A DNA stretch of 64,000 nt from SHVO01 sp964576515 (GCA_964576515.1 CAZNUW010000015.1:7135-71134); one strand, 5' to 3'. Numbered from the stretch's first letter, positions 51,783 to 61,576 are shown. The notes: generated by a model from the letters alone, not told the origin. Numbers and translations: made by a program.

Positions 51783-54083
51783 ATGAACGCAGACATTTCC
51801 TCGTCCGACGGTTTGTCAGCGCGCCCACACGGGGGGCGGCGCGGCATACCGTCGTTCATGCGTCTGATGCCGGCGCGGGCGACGGAGATTCTGGCCGTGA
51901 TCCTCGCCGTGGCCGCGGTTGCGGCGGGCATTGGAACCTTCGTCGCGTTGTGGGGCTGGGACGACCGTGGACCCGACGCGACGGCGACACAGGTGCTCTT
52001 GATCCTCGACGTGATGATCGTTCTGGGGTTGGCCGCGCTCGTCGGTGTTCAGTTGTTGAAACTCTGGCGGGCGCACCGCACCCGAACGGCGGGATCGCGC
52101 CTGCATATCCGCCTCGTGCTTCTGTTCGCCGGGATCGCGATGACGCCGACGATCCTGACGGCGATGTTCGCCACGATCTTCTTCACCTTCGGTGTGCAGA
52201 CCTGGTTCGGCGAACGCGTGAAGACCGCCATCACGGAATCCTCGGCGGTCGCGCAAGCCTATTTGCGCGAGCACCAGCAGGCGATTCGCGGCGAGACGCT
52301 GCAGGTCGCGGGCGACGTCAACCGGCTTTGGTTTCAGCTTTCGGGCAACCGCGAACTGCTCGATCAGTTTTTGTCGCAACAGGTCGCCTTCCGCGGCTTG
52401 GACGAAGCGATCATTTTCTCGTCGGACGGGCAGATCATCGCCAAGGGCGGCTACGCCTTCGCGCTGGATTCCCTGTCGGGCGAAATGGTGACGGGCGAGT
52501 CCCTCGACGCCGCGGATATCGGCCAGGTCCACGTCGCCATCAGCCCGGACTCGCGCCGTGTGCGCGCCCTCGTGAAGCTCGCGGCCTTTCCCACCATGTA
52601 TCTCCAGGTCGGGCGGTACGTGGATGTGCAGGTGCTCAATCGCCTCAACCGGTCCGAAGAAGCGGTGTCGGAGTACCTTCGCCTTGAGGGCGAGCGGTCC
52701 GACCTGCAACTGACCTTCACGCTTCTGTTCGGACTCGTCGCGCTTTTGCTTCTCATGGTGTCGGTCTGGTTCGGTCTTCAGTTGGCTACCCGCCTGGCCC
52801 GGCCCGTCATCGAATTGATCAACGCCGCGGAAAGCGTGCGCGGCGGGGATTTGTCGGTGCGCGTCAGCGAAAACACCGACGACGACGAAATGGCCTATCT
52901 CAGCCGCGCCTTCAACCGCATGACCAAGCGTTTGGATGAGCAGCAGACGGCCCTCAAGGATACGAATGCGCAGCTCGACGCCCGCCGCCGCTTTACGGCG
53001 ACGGTGCTGGAGGGCGTCAGCGCAGGGGTGATCGGCCTCGACCGCGCGGGCAACATCACGCTGCCGAACCGATCAGCGTCGGATCTTTTGGGCATCGACC
53101 TCGCCGCCGGCATCGACCGGCCGTTGTCCGAGGCCGTGCCGGAGTTCGGGCGATTGCTCGACGAACTGCGCGAGACGTCCCATACGGTCGTGCAGCGCGA
53201 GGTGGAGATCACCCGCGCGGGCAATACGAAGACGTTCCTGGTGCGCGTGTCGACCGAAGCGGGCGACGACGCGGACGTCGGCTACATCGCCACCTTCGAC
53301 GACATCACCGCATTGCAGGCGGCGCAGCGCAAGGCGGCGTGGGCCGATGTCGCCCGGCGCATCGCCCACGAAATCAAGAATCCGCTGACCCCCATCCAGC
53401 TGTCGGCCGAACGTCTTAAGCGCAAGTACGCGGGTAAGATCCAGGACGACACCGACCTTTTCACCCAGTGCACGGACACCATCATCCGCCATGTGGGCGA
53501 TATCGGGCAGATGGTCGACGAGTTCTCCTCCTTCGCCCGGCTTCCGGCGGCTGTGCTACGACCGGCGGACCTGGTGCAGGTCACGCGCGACGCGCTCATG
53601 CTGCAACGGACCGCCTATCCGAAAATCGTATTCACCAATCGTTTGCCCGGCGCATGCTGGTTGAAATGCGACGCGCGCCAGGTCGGCCAGGCGTTGACCA
53701 ACGTGCTCAAGAACGCGGTCGAAGCGGTGGAGGCGCGCGTGGCCGGGAAGACTTTGGCGGCCGGAGAGGGCCGGGTCGCCGTCGAAATGATCGATGAGGG
53801 GGCTGAGATCGCGATCGCGGTGACCGACAACGGCGTCGGTTTGCCTGAAGCCGAGCGGTCGCGGCTGACCGAACCTTATGTGACGACCCGCGCCAAGGGC
53901 ACAGGCCTGGGCCTGGCGATGGTGCGCAAGATCCTGGAGGACCATGGGGGCCGGATCACGCTCAAGGATACGAGCACAGGCGCCGGCGCCCAAGTTACGC
54001 TGCATTTCCCCGCTACGCTCAAGACCGAGCCCGGGACCGAGGCGCGTGCCCCCCACAGTTCCATCGTTCTCGCTGGAGAATAA
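51783..54083 (+). CDS. ntrY: membrane sensor histidine kinase NtrY
   Basis: 766 residues. Three or four N-terminal membrane helices (about 35-60, 75-95, 110-140), a periplasmic part, another helix near 315, HAMP, PAS (about 390-500), then HisKA with His529 in RRIAHEIKNPLTPIQLSAER and a HATPase with NVLKNAVEAVE, DNGVGLPEAE and KGTGLGLAMVRKIL. Pairs with NtrX, linked to nitrogen, redox and envelope signals in alphaproteobacteria. It abuts ntrX with no spacer. Confidence 0.95.
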   Translation: MNADISSSDGLSARPHGGRRGIPSFMRLMPARATEILAVILAVAAVAAGIGTFVALWGWDDRGPDATATQVLLILDVMIVLGLAALVGVQLLKLWRAHRTRTAGSRLHIRLVLLFAGIAMTPTILTAMFATIFFTFGVQTWFGERVKTAITESSAVAQAYLREHQQAIRGETLQVAGDVNRLWFQLSGNRELLDQFLSQQVAFRGLDEAIIFSSDGQIIAKGGYAFALDSLSGEMVTGESLDAADIGQVHVAISPDSRRVRALVKLAAFPTMYLQVGRYVDVQVLNRLNRSEEAVSEYLRLEGERSDLQLTFTLLFGLVALLLLMVSVWFGLQLATRLARPVIELINAAESVRGGDLSVRVSENTDDDEMAYLSRAFNRMTKRLDEQQTALKDTNAQLDARRRFTATVLEGVSAGVIGLDRAGNITLPNRSASDLLGIDLAAGIDRPLSEAVPEFGRLLDELRETSHTVVQREVEITRAGNTKTFLVRVSTEAGDDADVGYIATFDDITALQAAQRKAAWADVARRIAHEIKNPLTPIQLSAERLKRKYAGKIQDDTDLFTQCTDTIIRHVGDIGQMVDEFSSFARLPAAVLRPADLVQVTRDALMLQRTAYPKIVFTNRLPGACWLKCDARQVGQALTNVLKNAVEAVEARVAGKTLAAGEGRVAVEMIDEGAEIAIAVTDNGVGLPEAERSRLTEPYVTTRAKGTGLGLAMVRKILEDHGGRITLKDTSTGAGAQVTLHFPATLKTEPGTEARAPHSSIVLAGE

Positions 54084-55583
54084 ATGTCCATGACTCATGT
54101 ATCCGGTCCCACCGCGCCCGATATCCTGATTGTCGACGACGAGGCCGATATCCGCACAGCCGTCGGCGGCATCCTTCAGGACGAGGGGTACACCACGCGC
54201 GAGGCGGCGTCCGCCGAACAGGCGCTCGAACAGGTCAAGACGCGCGCACCCTCGGCCATCATCCTCGACATCTGGCTCGAAGGCAGCCGCATGGACGGCT
54301 TGCAGGTGCTGGCGGCCATCAAGGCGCTGCGTCCGGCCGTGCCCGTGATCATGATCTCGGGGCACGGCACCATCGCGACCGCTGTGGAAGCGATCAAACA
54401 AGGGGCCTACGACTTCATTGAAAAACCGTTCCAGGCGGACCGGCTCCTGCTGGTGCTGGGACGGGCGCTTGAGTCCGCGCGTCTGAAGCGCGAGAACCTG
54501 GAACTGCGCACGCGCGCCGGCGCGCCGGAGCAGTTGATCGGTTCCTGCGCGGCCATCGCGGGCCTGCGTCGCACCATCGAACGTGTGGGGCCCACGGGAT
54601 CGCGTGTGCTCATCTCGGGTCCGGCCGGGTCGGGCAAGGAGATCGTTGCGCGGCAGATCCATATGCACTCGTCGCGTGCCCACGGTCCGTTCGTCGTGGT
54701 GAACTGCGCCTCGCTGCATCCCGACCGTTTGGCGGAAATGCTGTTCGGCGGCCAGAAAGCCCAGGGCGAAGAGTCCGCGGGCCTGCTGGAGCGCGCCGAC
54801 GGCGGCACCTTGCTGCTGGACGAGGTCGGCGACATGCCGCTCGCCAGCCAAAGCAGCATCATCCGCATTCTCCAGGACCAGAAAGTCGAACGCATCAACG
54901 CCCACGGGGCGGTGGAAGTGGACGTGCGCGTCATCGCCACGACCAACCGCGACCTGCGCGCCGAGGTGAAGAAAGGCCTGTTCCGCGAGGAACTGTTCTA
55001 TCGTTTGAGCGTGGTGCCCGTGCAGGTGCCTTCGCTGGCCGATCGGCGCGAGGATGTGCCGGAACTTGCCCGTCATTTGATGGACCGCGCGGCCGGCGCC
55101 GAAGGTTTGCCGCGCCGCGTCCTGGGTGAGGATGCGATCACAGCCCTTCAAGCTTATCCGTGGCCGGGCAACGTCCGTCAGCTTCGCAACGCCATCAATT
55201 GGCTTCTGATCCTTGCCCCGGGCGGCATGACCGATCCGATCCGCGCCGACATGCTGCCGCCGGAAATCAACAGCGAAACGCCGCAGATGCTGAAGCTGCA
55301 GCGCTCGGACGAGATCATGACCTTGCCGCTGCGCGAGGCCCGCGAAATGTTCGAGCGCGAATATCTGATGGCGCAGGTGATCCGCTACGGCGGGAACATC
55401 TCCCGCACCGCGGATTTCGTGGGGATGGAGCGCTCGGCGCTCCACAGGAAACTGAAATCGCTGGGCGTCAACACCGACGCCCGCCGCCGCGAACAGGTTC
55501 CCCCTTTGCGCGAAGTGCGTAATGATGTGCCCGATTCGTTACCGCGCCCGCTTCCGCTCAAACGTCCATTCTCGGTTTCCTGA
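54084..55583 (+). CDS. ntrX: response regulator NtrX
   Basis: 499 residues. Receiver domain with Asp62, AAA+ domain with Walker A GPAGSGKE (179-186) and TLLLDEVGDMP, and a Fis-type HTH (GGNISRTADFVGMERSALHRKL). The sigma-54 loop is not GAFTGA: the segment after the Walker A region reads FGGQKAQGEESAGLLERADG, so productive contact with sigma-54 is doubtful and it may act on other holoenzymes. Follows ntrY directly; dat starts 22 bases after its stop. Confidence 0.95.
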   Translation: MSMTHVSGPTAPDILIVDDEADIRTAVGGILQDEGYTTREAASAEQALEQVKTRAPSAIILDIWLEGSRMDGLQVLAAIKALRPAVPVIMISGHGTIATAVEAIKQGAYDFIEKPFQADRLLLVLGRALESARLKRENLELRTRAGAPEQLIGSCAAIAGLRRTIERVGPTGSRVLISGPAGSGKEIVARQIHMHSSRAHGPFVVVNCASLHPDRLAEMLFGGQKAQGEESAGLLERADGGTLLLDEVGDMPLASQSSIIRILQDQKVERINAHGAVEVDVRVIATTNRDLRAEVKKGLFREELFYRLSVVPVQVPSLADRREDVPELARHLMDRAAGAEGLPRRVLGEDAITALQAYPWPGNVRQLRNAINWLLILAPGGMTDPIRADMLPPEINSETPQMLKLQRSDEIMTLPLREAREMFEREYLMAQVIRYGGNISRTADFVGMERSALHRKLKSLGVNTDARRREQVPPLREVRNDVPDSLPRPLPLKRPFSVS

Positions 55584-55605
55584 GTCGCCATTTTCTGAGT
55601 GCACC

Positions 55606-56484
55606 ATGTCTCATATCGCCTATGTCAACGGCCGCTACCTGCCGCAACGCGACGCCACCGTCCATATCGAGGACCGCGGTTATCAGTTCGCGGACGGCGT
55701 TTATGAGGTCTTCCTGGTGTGGCGCGGGGTGCCGATCGATTACGGCCCGCATATCGTGCGTCTGAAGCGCTCCCTGGACGAGCTCAAGATGCGCGAACCC
55801 ATGAGCCCGGGCGCGATGACCGTGGTGATGAAGGAGATCGTGCGCCGCAACTATATCGACACCGGGATTGTGTATGTCCAGGTGAACCGGGGCGTCGCCT
55901 CGCGCGCGCATCCGTTCCCGGGCGCTTCGGTGAAGCCGAGCATGGTGGTCACCGCCAAACACTTCCCGGGATCGTCGGACGCAATGGCCGAAAAAGGCGC
56001 GAAGGTCGTCACGGCGCGCGACATCCGCTGGGAGCGCCGCGACATCAAAAGCGTCGGCCTGCTTGCCAACGTGCTCGCGCGCCAAAGCGCCGCGGAATCG
56101 AAGGCCTACGAGGCGATGCTGGTCACGGCCGACGGCAAGGTCACGGAGGCCAGCGCTTCCAACGCCTGGATCATCACCGCCGACAAGACCATCGTGACCC
56201 ATCCGACCACGAACGAAATCTTGGGCGGAATCACGCGCGCCACGGTGCGCGACCTGGCCAAGGAAGCCGGCTACAAGATCGAGGAACGCCCCTTCACCCT
56301 GGACGAAGCCCTGAACGCCAAGGAAGTGTTTCTGACCGGGACGACGACCTTCGTTATGCCGATCTCCCAAATCGACGACAAACCCATCGGCAACGGCGCC
56401 GCCGGGCTGATCTCGCTCGATCTGCGCCGCCGCTATCGCGCCTATCTGGATTCCACCAAGCCGGAAACGGCCTGGAATGTCTGA
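55606..56484 (+). CDS. dat: D-amino-acid aminotransferase (PLP fold type IV)
   Basis: 292 residues, transaminase that makes D-Ala or D-Glu-type amino acids for the cell wall. Signatures: YVNGRYLPQRDATVHIEDRGYQFADGVYEV, PLP-lysine Lys148 in RRDIKSVGLLANVLARQ and EASASNAWIITAD. ATG 55606 is preferred; a longer in-frame start at 55522 lies inside ntrX. Found after ntrX in many alphaproteobacteria. Branched-chain aminotransferase is a related alternative. The last bases overlap the HAD gene. Confidence 0.93.
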   Translation: MSHIAYVNGRYLPQRDATVHIEDRGYQFADGVYEVFLVWRGVPIDYGPHIVRLKRSLDELKMREPMSPGAMTVVMKEIVRRNYIDTGIVYVQVNRGVASRAHPFPGASVKPSMVVTAKHFPGSSDAMAEKGAKVVTARDIRWERRDIKSVGLLANVLARQSAAESKAYEAMLVTADGKVTEASASNAWIITADKTIVTHPTTNEILGGITRATVRDLAKEAGYKIEERPFTLDEALNAKEVFLTGTTTFVMPISQIDDKPIGNGAAGLISLDLRRRYRAYLDSTKPETAWNV

Positions 56485-57154
56485 CGCGCAGCGTCTGTCG
56501 CTGCCGCGGCCACGAGCGCTTCTGTTCGACTGGGACAACACCCTGGTCGATACCTGGCCGTGTATTGGGAAGGCGACCAATATCACCCTCGAGGCCATGG
56601 GCCACGATCCCTGGACGCCGGAGGAAATCCGCCGGCGCGTCGCCGGTTCCCTGCGCGATACCTTTCCGCAGATCTACGGCGCGCGCTGGGAAGAAGCGCG
56701 CGACATCTATTACAAGGCGTTCGGCGATGTGCACCTTGAGATGCTCGCGACCCTGGATGGGGCCGAGGATGTGCTGACCCTCGCGCAGGAGGCCGGGCTC
56801 TACCTCGGCATCGTCAGCAACAAGACCGGCCGGTACCTGCGCGCCGAAGCCGACCATCTGAAATGGACCCGATTCTTCGGGCGGCTGGTGGGGGCGCAGG
56901 ACGCCCCCCGCGACAAGCCCGATCCCGCACCGGCCCTTCTTGCGTTATCCACAGGCAACGTCCCGGCAGGGGCGGACGTTTGGTTTATCGGCGACGCGCC
57001 GATCGACGTGGCGTGTGGCCGGGCGGTCGGTTGCACCACGATTTTGCTGGGTCCGGCACCCTCCGACGAGCTTGTAACCGACCGGCCCCATGCATATGTG
57101 AAGGACTGCGCGGCGCTCGGGGACCTGCTCCGGCGCCATATAACCCCTGTTTAG
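56477..57154 (+). CDS. HAD-superfamily phosphatase (Gph-like)
   Basis: 225 residues. HAD motifs: motif I ALLFDWDNTLVDTW with nucleophile Asp18 and Asp20, motif II near LGIVSNKTGR and motifs III/IV DKPDPAP and IGDAPIDVACGRAVG. Phosphoglycolate-phosphatase-like, substrate not assignable. It overlaps dat by eight bases and precedes hfq. Confidence 0.9.
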   Translation: MSDAQRLSLPRPRALLFDWDNTLVDTWPCIGKATNITLEAMGHDPWTPEEIRRRVAGSLRDTFPQIYGARWEEARDIYYKAFGDVHLEMLATLDGAEDVLTLAQEAGLYLGIVSNKTGRYLRAEADHLKWTRFFGRLVGAQDAPRDKPDPAPALLALSTGNVPAGADVWFIGDAPIDVACGRAVGCTTILLGPAPSDELVTDRPHAYVKDCAALGDLLRRHITPV

Positions 57155-57179
57155 GGGACTTAAATCGGGGCGACACGGG

Positions 57180-57209
57180 TTGACCGGTTTCCTTGAAAAA
57201 TTCTAGTGT
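57180..57209 (+). promoter_or_regulatory. candidate promoter of hfq
   Basis: TTGACC (57180-57185), 17-18-bp spacer and CTAGTG/TAGTGT (57203-57209), about 90 bases before the hfq ATG. Good -35, weak -10. The long leader could host Hfq autoregulation. Confidence 0.4.
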
Positions 57210-57298
57210 CGCCCTCGATGCGGGTGGATCGAGAGGGCTGCCCCATGAGTCGAGAACCGTAACGATAACAACAAAATAGAGACAGGGTGCAGACTCCA

Positions 57299-57565
57299 AT
57301 GGCCAATGAAAAGGCACAGAACGTTCAAGACGTTTTTCTCAACGCGATCCGCAAGAACAAAACGCCGGTGACCGTGTTTCTTGTTAATGGCGTCAAGCTT
57401 CAGGGAATTGTCACCTGGTTCGACAATTTCTCGATGCTGCTGCGCCGTGATGGCCACACTCAGCTCGTGTACAAACACGCGATTTCGACGGTCATGCCGT
57501 CGGCGCCGGTGCAGTTGTTCGAGCCAAAAGAGGAGGCGGCGGGTTCAGGGGAAGGGGCGAACTAG
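57299..57565 (+). CDS. hfq: RNA chaperone Hfq
   Basis: 88 residues. Sm1 QNVQDVFLNAIRKNKTPVTVFLVNGVKLQGIVTWFDNF and Sm2 YKHAISTVMPSAPVQL form the hexameric ring that pairs small RNAs with mRNAs. ATG 57299 chosen over GTG 57287. Short Glu/Gly-rich tail. Followed by hflX 36 bases later; miaA is not upstream. Confidence 0.97.
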   Translation: MANEKAQNVQDVFLNAIRKNKTPVTVFLVNGVKLQGIVTWFDNFSMLLRRDGHTQLVYKHAISTVMPSAPVQLFEPKEEAAGSGEGAN

Positions 57566-57601
57566 CTCTTCCCTGGCCCATTATCCGCTCTGAATTCGTT
57601 T

Positions 57602-59008
57602 TTGTACGACACCCGCAAGACAGCGACCTCCACCGTTATCGTCCATCCGCGCCTGAAAACGCGCACGCGAAAGCCTGGAAAAGCGGAGACCGGGTTCCCC
57701 TTCGGGCCGACGTCCGATGAGGATTTGGAGGACGACGCACGTCCTCGCGGCGAAGACTCCTACGGCGAACGCTCCCGTCTGGAAGAAGCCCGGGGCTTGG
57801 CCGCGGCCATCAATCTCAACGTCCTGCACGCCGAGACGGTGACCATCGCCAAACCCAACCCCGCCACTTACATCGGCGAGGGGACGGTCAAACGGCTGGC
57901 GGACGGCATCAAGGAGATGGGGGCCGAACTTGTGGTGGTGGACGGCCACCTTTCGCCCGGCCAGCAGCGCAACCTCGAGAAAGCCTGGAACGCCAAGGTC
58001 ATCGACCGCACCGGGCTGATCCTGGAGATCTTCGGCGAACGCGCCCGCACCCGGGAAGGTCAGCTTCAAGTCGAGCTCGCGCACCTCACGTATCAAAAAA
58101 GCCGCCTGGTCCGCAGTTGGACCCACCTTGAGCGTCAGCGCGGAGGCTTCGGCTTCCTCGGTGGTCCGGGGGAAACCCAGATCGAAATCGACCGCCGTCT
58201 GATCGGCGAACGCATCTCGCGCCTCAAGAAGGAGCTGGAGACCGTCACCCGTACGCGCAGCCTCCACCGCGAGGCGCGCCGGCGCATCCCTTATCCCATC
58301 GTCGCCCTGGTGGGCTACACCAACGCCGGGAAGTCGACGCTGTTCAACACGCTGACGGACGCGTCGGTCGTCGCGATGGATCAGTTGTTCGCGACCCTCG
58401 ATCCCACCATGCGCCAGCTCCGCTTGCCGTCGGGCCGCACGGTCATCCTGTCCGATACGGTGGGTTTCGTTTCGGACCTGCCGCACGAATTGGTCGCCGC
58501 CTTCCGCGCGACGCTGGAAGAAGTGCTTGAAGCCGACGTGATCGTGCACGTGCGCGATATCGCCCATCCCGAAAGCGAAGCGCAGTTGCGCGATGTCGAG
58601 GATGTGCTGAAGCAGTTGGGCATCGACGTACACGATAAACACGCCGAGAACCCGCGTCCGGTGATCGAGGCTTTGAATAAGATGGACCTGCTGGACGAGA
58701 TCGCCGCGGGCGCCGTCCAGGCGCAAGTGGATCGCACGCCCGGCCAGGTCGCAATTTCGGCGCTGGCGGGGACGGGCATGGATCGCCTTCTCGCGAAGGT
58801 CGAAGCCGAACTCGCCCAGAAGCGCCGGCCCTTCAGCATCGTCATCCCGCTTGAGGACGGCGAGACCCTCGCGTGGCTTTACAGGCGTGGCGAAGTCCTG
58901 CGGCGCGCGGACGGCGAGATCGAAGCGCGTCTCGAAGTGCTTCTGGACGACGCCGATCTCGCGCGCCTGCGCAAACGCGGGATCGCGGCCGACCGCGCAA
59001 GCGAATGA
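57602..59008 (+). CDS. hflX: GTPase HflX
   Basis: 468 residues, ribosome-splitting and rescue GTPase. N-terminal HflX domain (YIGEGTVKRLADGIKEMGAELVVVDG, GGPGETQIEIDRRLIGERI), G1 GYTNAGKSTLFN, G3 DTVGFVSDLPHELV and G4 NKMD. The only in-frame start before the conserved region is TTG 57602, which has no clear ribosome-binding site, so expression may rely on coupling to hfq. The stop overlaps the next ATG. Confidence 0.95.
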   Translation: MYDTRKTATSTVIVHPRLKTRTRKPGKAETGFPFGPTSDEDLEDDARPRGEDSYGERSRLEEARGLAAAINLNVLHAETVTIAKPNPATYIGEGTVKRLADGIKEMGAELVVVDGHLSPGQQRNLEKAWNAKVIDRTGLILEIFGERARTREGQLQVELAHLTYQKSRLVRSWTHLERQRGGFGFLGGPGETQIEIDRRLIGERISRLKKELETVTRTRSLHREARRRIPYPIVALVGYTNAGKSTLFNTLTDASVVAMDQLFATLDPTMRQLRLPSGRTVILSDTVGFVSDLPHELVAAFRATLEEVLEADVIVHVRDIAHPESEAQLRDVEDVLKQLGIDVHDKHAENPRPVIEALNKMDLLDEIAAGAVQAQVDRTPGQVAISALAGTGMDRLLAKVEAELAQKRRPFSIVIPLEDGETLAWLYRRGEVLRRADGEIEARLEVLLDDADLARLRKRGIAADRASE

Positions 59009-59874
59009 TCCCTGCGGACCCGCGCCCTCTCGTCCATGATGTGATCGGCGCGATGCGCCGCGTCGCCGACAGCGTCATCGTGCCGCGGTTTCGTCAACTG
59101 GCGTCCCATGAAGTTCGTTCCAAGACGCATCCAGGCGATGTGGTCACCGTCGCCGACGAGGAAAGCGAGCGCACCCTTGGGCCTTTGTTGAACGCATTGA
59201 TTCCGGGATCGCGGGTGATCGGCGAGGAGGGGGCCTTCGCCGATCCGACTCTGTTCGATCTTTTACACGGCGACGCGCCGGTGTGGATCATCGACCCCAT
59301 CGACGGTACGCAAAATTTCGTCAACGGCGTCGCCGCCTTCGCCGTGATCGTCGCGCTGGTTCATCAAGGTGAAACACGGATCGGGTGGATCTATGAACCG
59401 CTCGAAGGCCGCGCGCTTTGGGCCGCCAAGGGGCATGGCGCGTGGAAGACCGCGCCGGCGGCGTTGGAAAAAACCGGGGCCGACGAACGTGTCGTCATTC
59501 CGCCGGTGGACGGTGATCTTGGGCGGATGGTGGCGGGCCTGCACAACAAAGACCTCGGCGCCTTGCGTGGAAAATTCGCGCGCAATATCCGGCTGGGGAG
59601 CGCGGCGCACGACTATTGGGCTTTGACCGACGGCCGCGCGCAGGTCCTTGCCTACCGCAAGCTCAAGCCGTGGGATCACGCGGCTGGGCTACTGATCCAC
59701 GCGGAAGCGGGAGGTTATAACCGTCTTTTGTCCGGCGAACGGTATAGCCCTGCCGCGCGCGACCAGATGGGCATCCTCTGCGCGCCGACCGAGGCAATCT
59801 GGCTCCAGATCAAGGAGATGGTGAAGACGGTAGAGTCTCCGCGCCAACTCCCGTTGCGCGATCCCAAAACGTAG
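59005..59874 (+). CDS. inositol-monophosphatase-family phosphatase
   Basis: 289 residues. Metal-binding motifs: VIGEEGAF, WIIDPIDGTQNFVNGVAAFAV and KPWDHAAGLLIHAEAGG. Members include inositol monophosphatase/SuhB, histidinol-phosphatase HisN and CysQ; which applies is not clear. In alphaproteobacteria a HisN-like protein is frequent. ATG 59005 is coupled to the hflX stop (ATGA). Confidence 0.92.
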   Translation: MIPADPRPLVHDVIGAMRRVADSVIVPRFRQLASHEVRSKTHPGDVVTVADEESERTLGPLLNALIPGSRVIGEEGAFADPTLFDLLHGDAPVWIIDPIDGTQNFVNGVAAFAVIVALVHQGETRIGWIYEPLEGRALWAAKGHGAWKTAPAALEKTGADERVVIPPVDGDLGRMVAGLHNKDLGALRGKFARNIRLGSAAHDYWALTDGRAQVLAYRKLKPWDHAAGLLIHAEAGGYNRLLSGERYSPAARDQMGILCAPTEAIWLQIKEMVKTVESPRQLPLRDPKT

Positions 59875-59950
59875 AAGCCGCCGCACGCTATTATTCCGCC
59901 GGGCGCTGCGCGCCATCTTTCCGCCTTAGTAGATCGTGATAGTGGCTCGC

Positions 59951-61537
59951 ATGGGCAGGGCATTCATCACCACGATCTCCATCCTCGGCGCTCTGGCGTT
60001 TACCGTGGCGGGGCCGGCGCCCGCGGCGGCACAGTCTTACGCCGACGATCCCGCTTACGCGCAGCACGAACGTCTGTCGCCGCGCGCCCTGGATGCGCTG
60101 CTCGCGCCCATCGCGCTTTATCCCGATCAGCTTTTGTCGCAGATCCTCATGGCCGCGACTTATCCCCACGATGTTGAGGAAGCCTCCGGATGGGTGGCGG
60201 GCGCATCGAACGCCGCGTTGCGCGGGGATGCGCTGACTTTTGCACTTGAGCCGTGGGAGTGGGACGCCAGCGTGAAAACGCTGGCTCAATTCCCCGACGT
60301 CTTGCGCATGATGAACGACGAGTACGACTGGACGGTCCGTGTGGGCAACGCGTTCCTCCTGCAGGAACGCGAGGTGATGGATGCGGTCCAGCGCCTGCGC
60401 CACCAGGCGTTCAGCGCCGGGCATCTGCGGTCCAACGAATTCCAGCGTGTGTACTTTGACGGTGGGGCGGTCGTGATCGACATGATCGATCCCGCCAGCG
60501 TCTATATTCCGCGCTACGATCCGATCCGGGCTTACGGGGTTTGGGCCTATCCGGACTATGAACCCTACTATTTCCGCCGCCCGGTGATCGTGACGCGCTA
60601 TGTGGTTGTCCCGGCGCTTTGGGGATGGTCGTCCTGGGATTGGCGCGGCCATCGCATCCGGGTCGATCTTCCGCGGTACCGTTCCTTCAATCGCCATCGC
60701 GCGTGGCACGGCCGCGACGACACGTGGCGTCACGATGGACGCCGCCTCCGGGATGGTAATGTCCGGGATGTGAACGTCCGCCGCGACGGCGACCGCGAGC
60801 GAAGCTGGGATCGAAACCGTGATCGCAACGAGAGCTGGCGCGGCGACAATCATCGCAACGAGTGGCGTCCCAACGAGTGGCGCCGCAACGACCGTGCGGA
60901 TGATCGCCGTCAAGAACGGCGCGGTGAACGTTCCAATGAAAACGGCCGCGCGGACCGGGACGGGCCTCGCGAATTCCGGGGCGAATTCCGGGGCGGATCC
61001 CGCCGCGAATTTCAGAATGCAACCCCGTCACAGCCCGGGCCGCCGCCGGACGGCGCCCGCTGGGGACGGAGCGAACGCCGGCAGCAACGGGTCGACTCTT
61101 CGCCGCCACCAAGCCAGGCGAACCCGGCGGGCGGGGCGGATGTGCAAAACCGCGACCGTCGTGGGTTCCGGGGCGAGGGGGATCAGGAGCGCCGCCGGTT
61201 CGGTGGATCGTTTGAAGGTCAGCGGCAGCTTCGCGAACGGCCCGATGGAAACCGTGAATCCGGGAACCGCCGGGACCGTCAAGCTTACGCGGGCCCGCAA
61301 TTGACCCCACCCGCGCCGGTCGCACCTCTGCCGCAGCAGCCGCGCGCCGTGGGCGCGTTTCGCGGGGACGGCGGCGAGGGACGTCAGCGCCGCGAATTCA
61401 ATCGCGGGGACGGCGGCGAACAGCGCGCCCGCAACCGTCAGGGCGGCGGCGAGGCGCGCGCGAATGGGAACGGCGGTGGGCGTCATCGCGGTGAGGGTGA
61501 GCGCCGGGGCCGCAACCGGGGCGACCGCCCGGACTAG
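59951..61537 (+). CDS. DUF3300 protein with long Arg/Asn/Asp/Gly-rich tail
   Basis: 528 residues. A signal peptide (about 1-28) precedes a DUF3300 domain (about 35-230): LSPRALDALLAPIALYPDQLLSQILMAATYPHDV, SVKTLAQFPDVLRMM and IDPASVYIPRYDP. After it comes a region of about 270 residues dominated by Arg, Asn, Asp, Gly, Gln and Pro, with no stable-fold pattern. The family is exported and of unknown function. ATG 59951 chosen; GTG 59936 and 59942 are in frame. Possibly envelope- or surface-associated. Confidence 0.85.
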   Translation: MGRAFITTISILGALAFTVAGPAPAAAQSYADDPAYAQHERLSPRALDALLAPIALYPDQLLSQILMAATYPHDVEEASGWVAGASNAALRGDALTFALEPWEWDASVKTLAQFPDVLRMMNDEYDWTVRVGNAFLLQEREVMDAVQRLRHQAFSAGHLRSNEFQRVYFDGGAVVIDMIDPASVYIPRYDPIRAYGVWAYPDYEPYYFRRPVIVTRYVVVPALWGWSSWDWRGHRIRVDLPRYRSFNRHRAWHGRDDTWRHDGRRLRDGNVRDVNVRRDGDRERSWDRNRDRNESWRGDNHRNEWRPNEWRRNDRADDRRQERRGERSNENGRADRDGPREFRGEFRGGSRREFQNATPSQPGPPPDGARWGRSERRQQRVDSSPPPSQANPAGGADVQNRDRRGFRGEGDQERRRFGGSFEGQRQLRERPDGNRESGNRRDRQAYAGPQLTPPAPVAPLPQQPRAVGAFRGDGGEGRQRREFNRGDGGEQRARNRQGGGEARANGNGGGRHRGEGERRGRNRGDRPD

Positions 61538-61576
61538 CGGCGGTTTTTAACCCACTTCCTTAATTCGGTGCCTTGC

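Noticed and set aside
58873..59004. Upstream extension of the inositol-monophosphatase gene into hflX
   Set aside because: The extension is Arg/Ser-rich shadow of hflX; ATG 59005 overlaps the hflX stop and matches the family start.
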